Shown here: positions 62,701-64,000 of the stretch, one piece after another
Numbering within the stretch: position 1 is the stretch's first letter
Layout of the letters: each line of letters starts with the position of its first letter
Assembly: GCA_018609055.1 (NCBI GenBank)
Contig: JABAYJ010000006.1
Span: 198,805-262,804, forward strand
Source of the DNA: Flavobacteriales bacterium
GTDB lineage: Bacteria > Bacteroidota > Bacteroidia > Flavobacteriales_D > CAJJDF01
Direction of reading: 5' to 3'
Length of the DNA: 64,000 nt
The notes under the pieces: generated by a model
What the model saw: only the letters and a program-made list of their open reading frames with translations
What the model was told of the DNA's origin: nothing
Database searches by the model: none
Program-made: the position numbers and the translations under genes

Positions 62701-64000
62701 CTTTGACTAATGACACAATAGTAATACGTTGTACCTATGGTTCCAACTAAAGGCACATATATCGAATCAGTAGCACCGGCTATTTGACTCCCTCCTAAAT
62801 TACTATTTATGGTGTCAGAATACCATTGATAACTATAACTTCCCAATCCGCCAGAGGCAGAAACTGTTAATGTATCGACTCTAGATGCTCCTAAACAATA
62901 AGTATCTGAAACGGGCTGAATGGTTACAACAGGATCTGGAACCACTGTGATGATGGCATCTTGTGACGTATCCGTATCACAACCACTTCCACTGAGTGAA
63001 AGTACAACTGTATATAAATAGTTGCCTGTGACAGCAAAATTTGCAGGAGTGAATGATGAGGAAACTTCACCGGGTAAATCAATCCCAAATTCCTGCCATT
63101 GATAACTTGGAATTCCCGTACCTCCTGTGTAATTCAATGTAAGTGCCGAACTTATGGTTCCACCAACGCAAATAGTGTCGTAAGATAATGGCTGAACATT
63201 TATTGTAGGTTCGGGTTTTACTATTGCGACACCCACCTCGGATACAATTTTGGAACATCCTCCTGAATTAAAAGTTATCTCGCAATAATAGTATTTAGCA
63301 CCAGGAACACTTGAAGAAGGTACATAACTTGAGTTGGTATCTCCCACCAGTAATGTCCCTCCAAAACTTGAGTTTACAGAATTGACAAACCATTGGTAAC
63401 TTGGTTGCCCAAAACCATTAAAGTAATTCACACTTAAAGGTAAAAATGTACCATCTATACACACAGATTGGGAATCAATTGGTTGAACCGAGAATGTTGG
63501 ACCTGGTGTAACGAATATTCTTGCAGGCAATGAGGCAACACCACAATTGGACCCAGTTTGTGTTACAACACAATAATAATAACGATCACTTGCAGAACCA
63601 ACAGGCGGAACAAAGGTTGAATCTATGGCTCCAGGTATAAGAGTCCCACCCACATTTGTATTCGTAAAGCTGCTGTACCATTGAAAACTTTTTGCTCCTA
63701 AACCTCCACTGGCACTAATGATTAAAGTATCAACTGGAGAGGCGTTCTCACAATAAAAAGCAGAATCAGGCTGAAGAGTAATAATGGGATCTGGGACAAT
63801 GATCACTTCTCCTATCTGAGAGGTGTCAGCATTACATCCATTCCCGCTTAAGTTTATAATCACTGAAAAATCTACCGTATCAGCTGAATTAAACGATGGT
63901 GGTAAATAAAATGAATCTATTGCAGATGGAATATCAACTCCATTTCTTTGCCACTGATAACTCGGAGCTCCTACTCCGCCTGTGTAACCAGCAAACAAGG
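56790..64000 (-). CDS. Giant T9SS type B protein with nested Ig/PKD repeats (partial, N-terminus outside)
   Basis: More than 2400 residues, reading in from beyond the right edge. Sixteen Ig-like domains of about 95 residues come first. They rotate in three types: (a) type with WQRNGVDIP / LSGSGCDTDTSQ; (b) YQWYSNTxNSNxGG with YYYCxIxQxGLNC; (c) YQWYxNxVNS with YYYCxVxLxSGGC. About six longer related repeats follow (YVNLLNDTVLCN, DVILSNIPNVEICSG), then three PKD domains (WDFGDGDTS, WDFGNGN, WDFGDGQ), then a type B sorting domain (YVPNTFTPNRDQINQVF, IFNRWGELIFQT, YTGHVNLIR). Exported by T9SS to the surface; probably a fibrous adhesin. The true start is not in the window. Confidence 0.88.
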   Translation of the reverse strand, partial: LFAGYTGGVGAPSYQWQRNGVDIPSAIDSFYLPPSFNSADTVDFSVIINLSGNGCNADTSQIGEVIIVPDPIITLQPDSAFYCENASPVDTLIISASGGLGAKSFQWYSSFTNTNVGGTLIPGAIDSTFVPPVGSASDRYYYCVVTQTGSNCGVASLPARIFVTPGPTFSVQPIDSQSVCIDGTFLPLSVNYFNGFGQPSYQWFVNSVNSSFGGTLLVGDTNSSYVPSSSVPGAKYYYCEITFNSGGCSKIVSEVGVAIVKPEPTINVQPLSYDTICVGGTISSALTLNYTGGTGIPSYQWQEFGIDLPGEVSSSFTPANFAVTGNYLYTVVLSLSGSGCDTDTSQDAIITVVPDPVVTIQPVSDTYCLGASRVDTLTVSASGGLGSYSYQWYSDTINSNLGGSQIAGATDSIYVPLVGTIGTTYYYCVISQSGLNCEVISIPAAIVVTPAPTFSTNPDSLQIICLDGALSSLTVAYQNGVAGGTYQWYSNTVNSNAGGTLISGATNSSYSPPSNSVGTFYYYCEVTLPSGGCSSITSNVGVIIVQPDPVINLHPIPSQTICEGGTIGSALFAGYTGGVGAPSYQWQRNGVDIPSAIDSFYLPPSFNSADTVDFSVIINLSGNGCNADTSQIGEVIIVPDPIVSLQPINASYCQNATPVAPLVVQAAGGLGMYSYQWFSNNSNSNVGGIQLMGETDSTFTPPVSVVGTTYYYCEITQTGLNCDVTSGVASIIVILAPTFTAQPIDSQTVCLDGSLNALTVAYQNGVGTPTYQWYSNSINSYTGSLPIPGAMNSSYSPPSDSTGIFYYYCVVTLPSGGCSFITSDIGKVIIQPDPIISIQPIPSQSICEGGTIGTPLFVNYSGGVGTASYQWQNSGMNLAGANASSFTPSGITSPGTYSFSVVLSLSGSGCDSDTSQDAIITVVPDPIVILQPVSDTYCIGAVPVDTLVILANGGIGTYGYQWYSNTTNSNIGGILIGGATDSTFIPSVNSIGTIYYYCEIIQSGVNCNTVSSPASIVTTSAPTFTTQPIDSQSVCLDGTLIALAVSYQNGVGIPSYQWFVNTSNSYSAGVPINGATNSNYIPPSNITGTFYYYCVVSLSKGGCSSIVSDIAKVIINPDPIITAQPLLSQSICVGGSLAAPFSVSFSGGVGNPSYKWQRNGVNLLGDTNSSFLPTTFFVPDTIDYRVILNLDGSGCNSDTSLNAKVIVVNDPIMVQEPDSAIYCENTSPVAPLLVRATGGLGSFNYQWYSNVVNSNSGGTIIPGETDSTFIPLVSALGTVYYYCEISQTGLNCNVTSAAAKITTTPSPSFSNQPIGFQKLCVGGIPNLLSVSYIGGNNSASYQWYQNNVNSNIGGLPIVGAISNSYLPATTVSGVTYYYCVVSFSIGGCSAITSNTAEVEVLDDPVITNHPLFSQMICEGTTIGQPLTFSYMGGSGATSIAWYQTGSPDILINGISDTSFQPIIFTTAGTYKYYAVLTDSGKGCNNVNTLLGEIIVNPTPYVNLLNDTVLCNDSKLNINITTTIPSNITWSATPNNNVTGELTSIQTSFLIDDSLTNNTSVSQFVNYTITPNSFPHGCPGPDSNVMVKVQPDVILSNIPNVEICSGSPVNAILTANIPSTFNWFVSLDNPNVTGESLLPSTSNLITDRLVNNTNINQIVVYSVFLVSIDGSCPGIAQTFVVTVKPSIDLLNEDTLTICSGTKVNLSLVANTNVTFNWYADQSVNVLNETTTVVSSSLINDSLVNLTNSVQQVTYRVVGTSTSNGCSSPVIPVTVFVNPIPTTDIINDTLVCNNTTLSPISFNGPVIGTIYNWYTFDTTIGVGASSGINSIPGFITTNNTMGVKNSTFTLTPIFINNSVSCSGPSQSFVISVLPSPDVYLLSDIIVCNGIQVPQKIVAGSISGTIFNWQNSNTAISLNSSGIGNVPSFNATNLTAVQQFSSVSVTPMIQQSGIQCFGAIESYLITVNPSPQIQNSDIEICNGENTNILLNANIPSSFAWYATSTPLVFNETSFPIQTSVLINDNLSITSPLPQTVDYHVIPTSLPYGCSGPDSIIKVTVNPLPDVSFNILNTIFCDLQPINFQNTSVGSLNFHWDFGDGDTSFLFNPSHSYASPGNYTIKLLANNPLTGCSDSSFKSIVISKTPNSNFSYSDSVGCDILDVLFTADTIDLTAKYLWDFGNGNISQQIGFSGHQYLIPDCYDVSLTVTSKEGCVSSSLDTSAICLYEQPIADFIADRVLFSSLEVPEVKFTNLSQFSTFYLWDFGDGQFNITENPVHTYSPGANIYSVKLISSNNVGCQDSITKTIKVYQDIAIYVPNTFTPNRDQINQVFLPILTEGFVKETYRLTIFNRWGELIFQTRDINEGWDGLHKGKLCQIDSYIWKIYVEVANSSEVKSYTGHVNLIR
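62091..64000 (-). repeat. Higher-order repeat, 1710-bp period (570 codons), about 200 nt nearly identical
   Basis: The 200 bases at 63801-64000 match 62091-62290 with only one difference seen (GATCAC versus GATTAC). The offset is 1710 bp, six Ig-like domains. The first and seventh domains in the window are thereby almost identical, and domains 4 and 10 also share the end SLSGSGC(D)DTSQDAIITVV. The match runs off the window edge. Confidence 0.9.

Overview
The window comes from a low-GC member of the Bacteroidota, most likely order Flavobacteriales (inference). The signs are: gliding/T9SS ABC-transporter genes gldF and gldG; several secreted proteins ending in type A or type B T9SS sorting domains; promoters of the TTTG-N19-TAnnTTTG type; almost no Shine-Dalgarno sequences; and a housekeeping set typical of the group (QueE, ABC-F, DUF151 nuclease, monofunctional aspartokinase next to LysA, LuxC-like reductase next to a ferredoxin).

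Layout. 0-3.3 kb: ACT-domain protein, gldF and gldG (cut by the window edge), and the 23S rRNA methyltransferase RlmD. 3.4-4.3 kb: wreck of a restriction-modification locus, with an XRE regulator, the 5' end of a cytosine methyltransferase fused to a GyrI-like domain, and two frame lesions. 4.3-10.3 kb: DUF1801 protein, aspartokinase-lysA (lysine/DAP pathway), an ABC-F ATPase and two CPBP membrane proteases, the second broken. 10.3-17.6 kb (minus strand): QueE, 5-formyl-THF cyclo-ligase, an exported intradiol-dioxygenase-like protein, a T9SS protein, an AraC regulator, a TonB-like protein, YbaB, fumarylacetoacetase and a broken lipoprotein gene. 17.7-26.9 kb: pyruvate dehydrogenase E1 beta, EtfBA, a PIG-V-like glycosyltransferase with an internal stop, two PH-domain membrane proteins, a bifunctional nuclease and a CNT nucleoside transporter with an extra N-terminal lipoprotein domain. 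27-33 kb: M12-like metalloprotease, tRNA-Ser, two YceI proteins, tRNA-Gly, malate dehydrogenase.

33-40.4 kb: an operon of an ECF sigma factor, a membrane-anchored PKD/CTD-like protein (putative anti-sigma), a small exported protein and a multi-domain T9SS type B protein; then an HI0933-family flavoprotein and a decayed corA. 40.4-45.2 kb: a 1607-residue protein with an outer-membrane barrel followed by 14 Ig-like repeats. 45.3-51.9 kb: LuxC-like reductase, ferredoxin, TVP38 protein, DUF819 transporter, PPK2, ribosomal proteins S6-S18-L9 and two rhodaneses, then tRNA-Asp. 52-64 kb: a cell-surface block with a collagen-like/glycine-rich protein, a beta-barrel protein, a small T9SS protein and the 3' part of a giant T9SS type B protein built from nested repeats, which runs off the window.

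Two themes stand out. First, large repeat-built surface proteins, some visibly still being duplicated at DNA level. Second, five otherwise well-preserved genes broken by one or two point lesions, which means either recent gene decay or sequence error and should be checked against raw reads.
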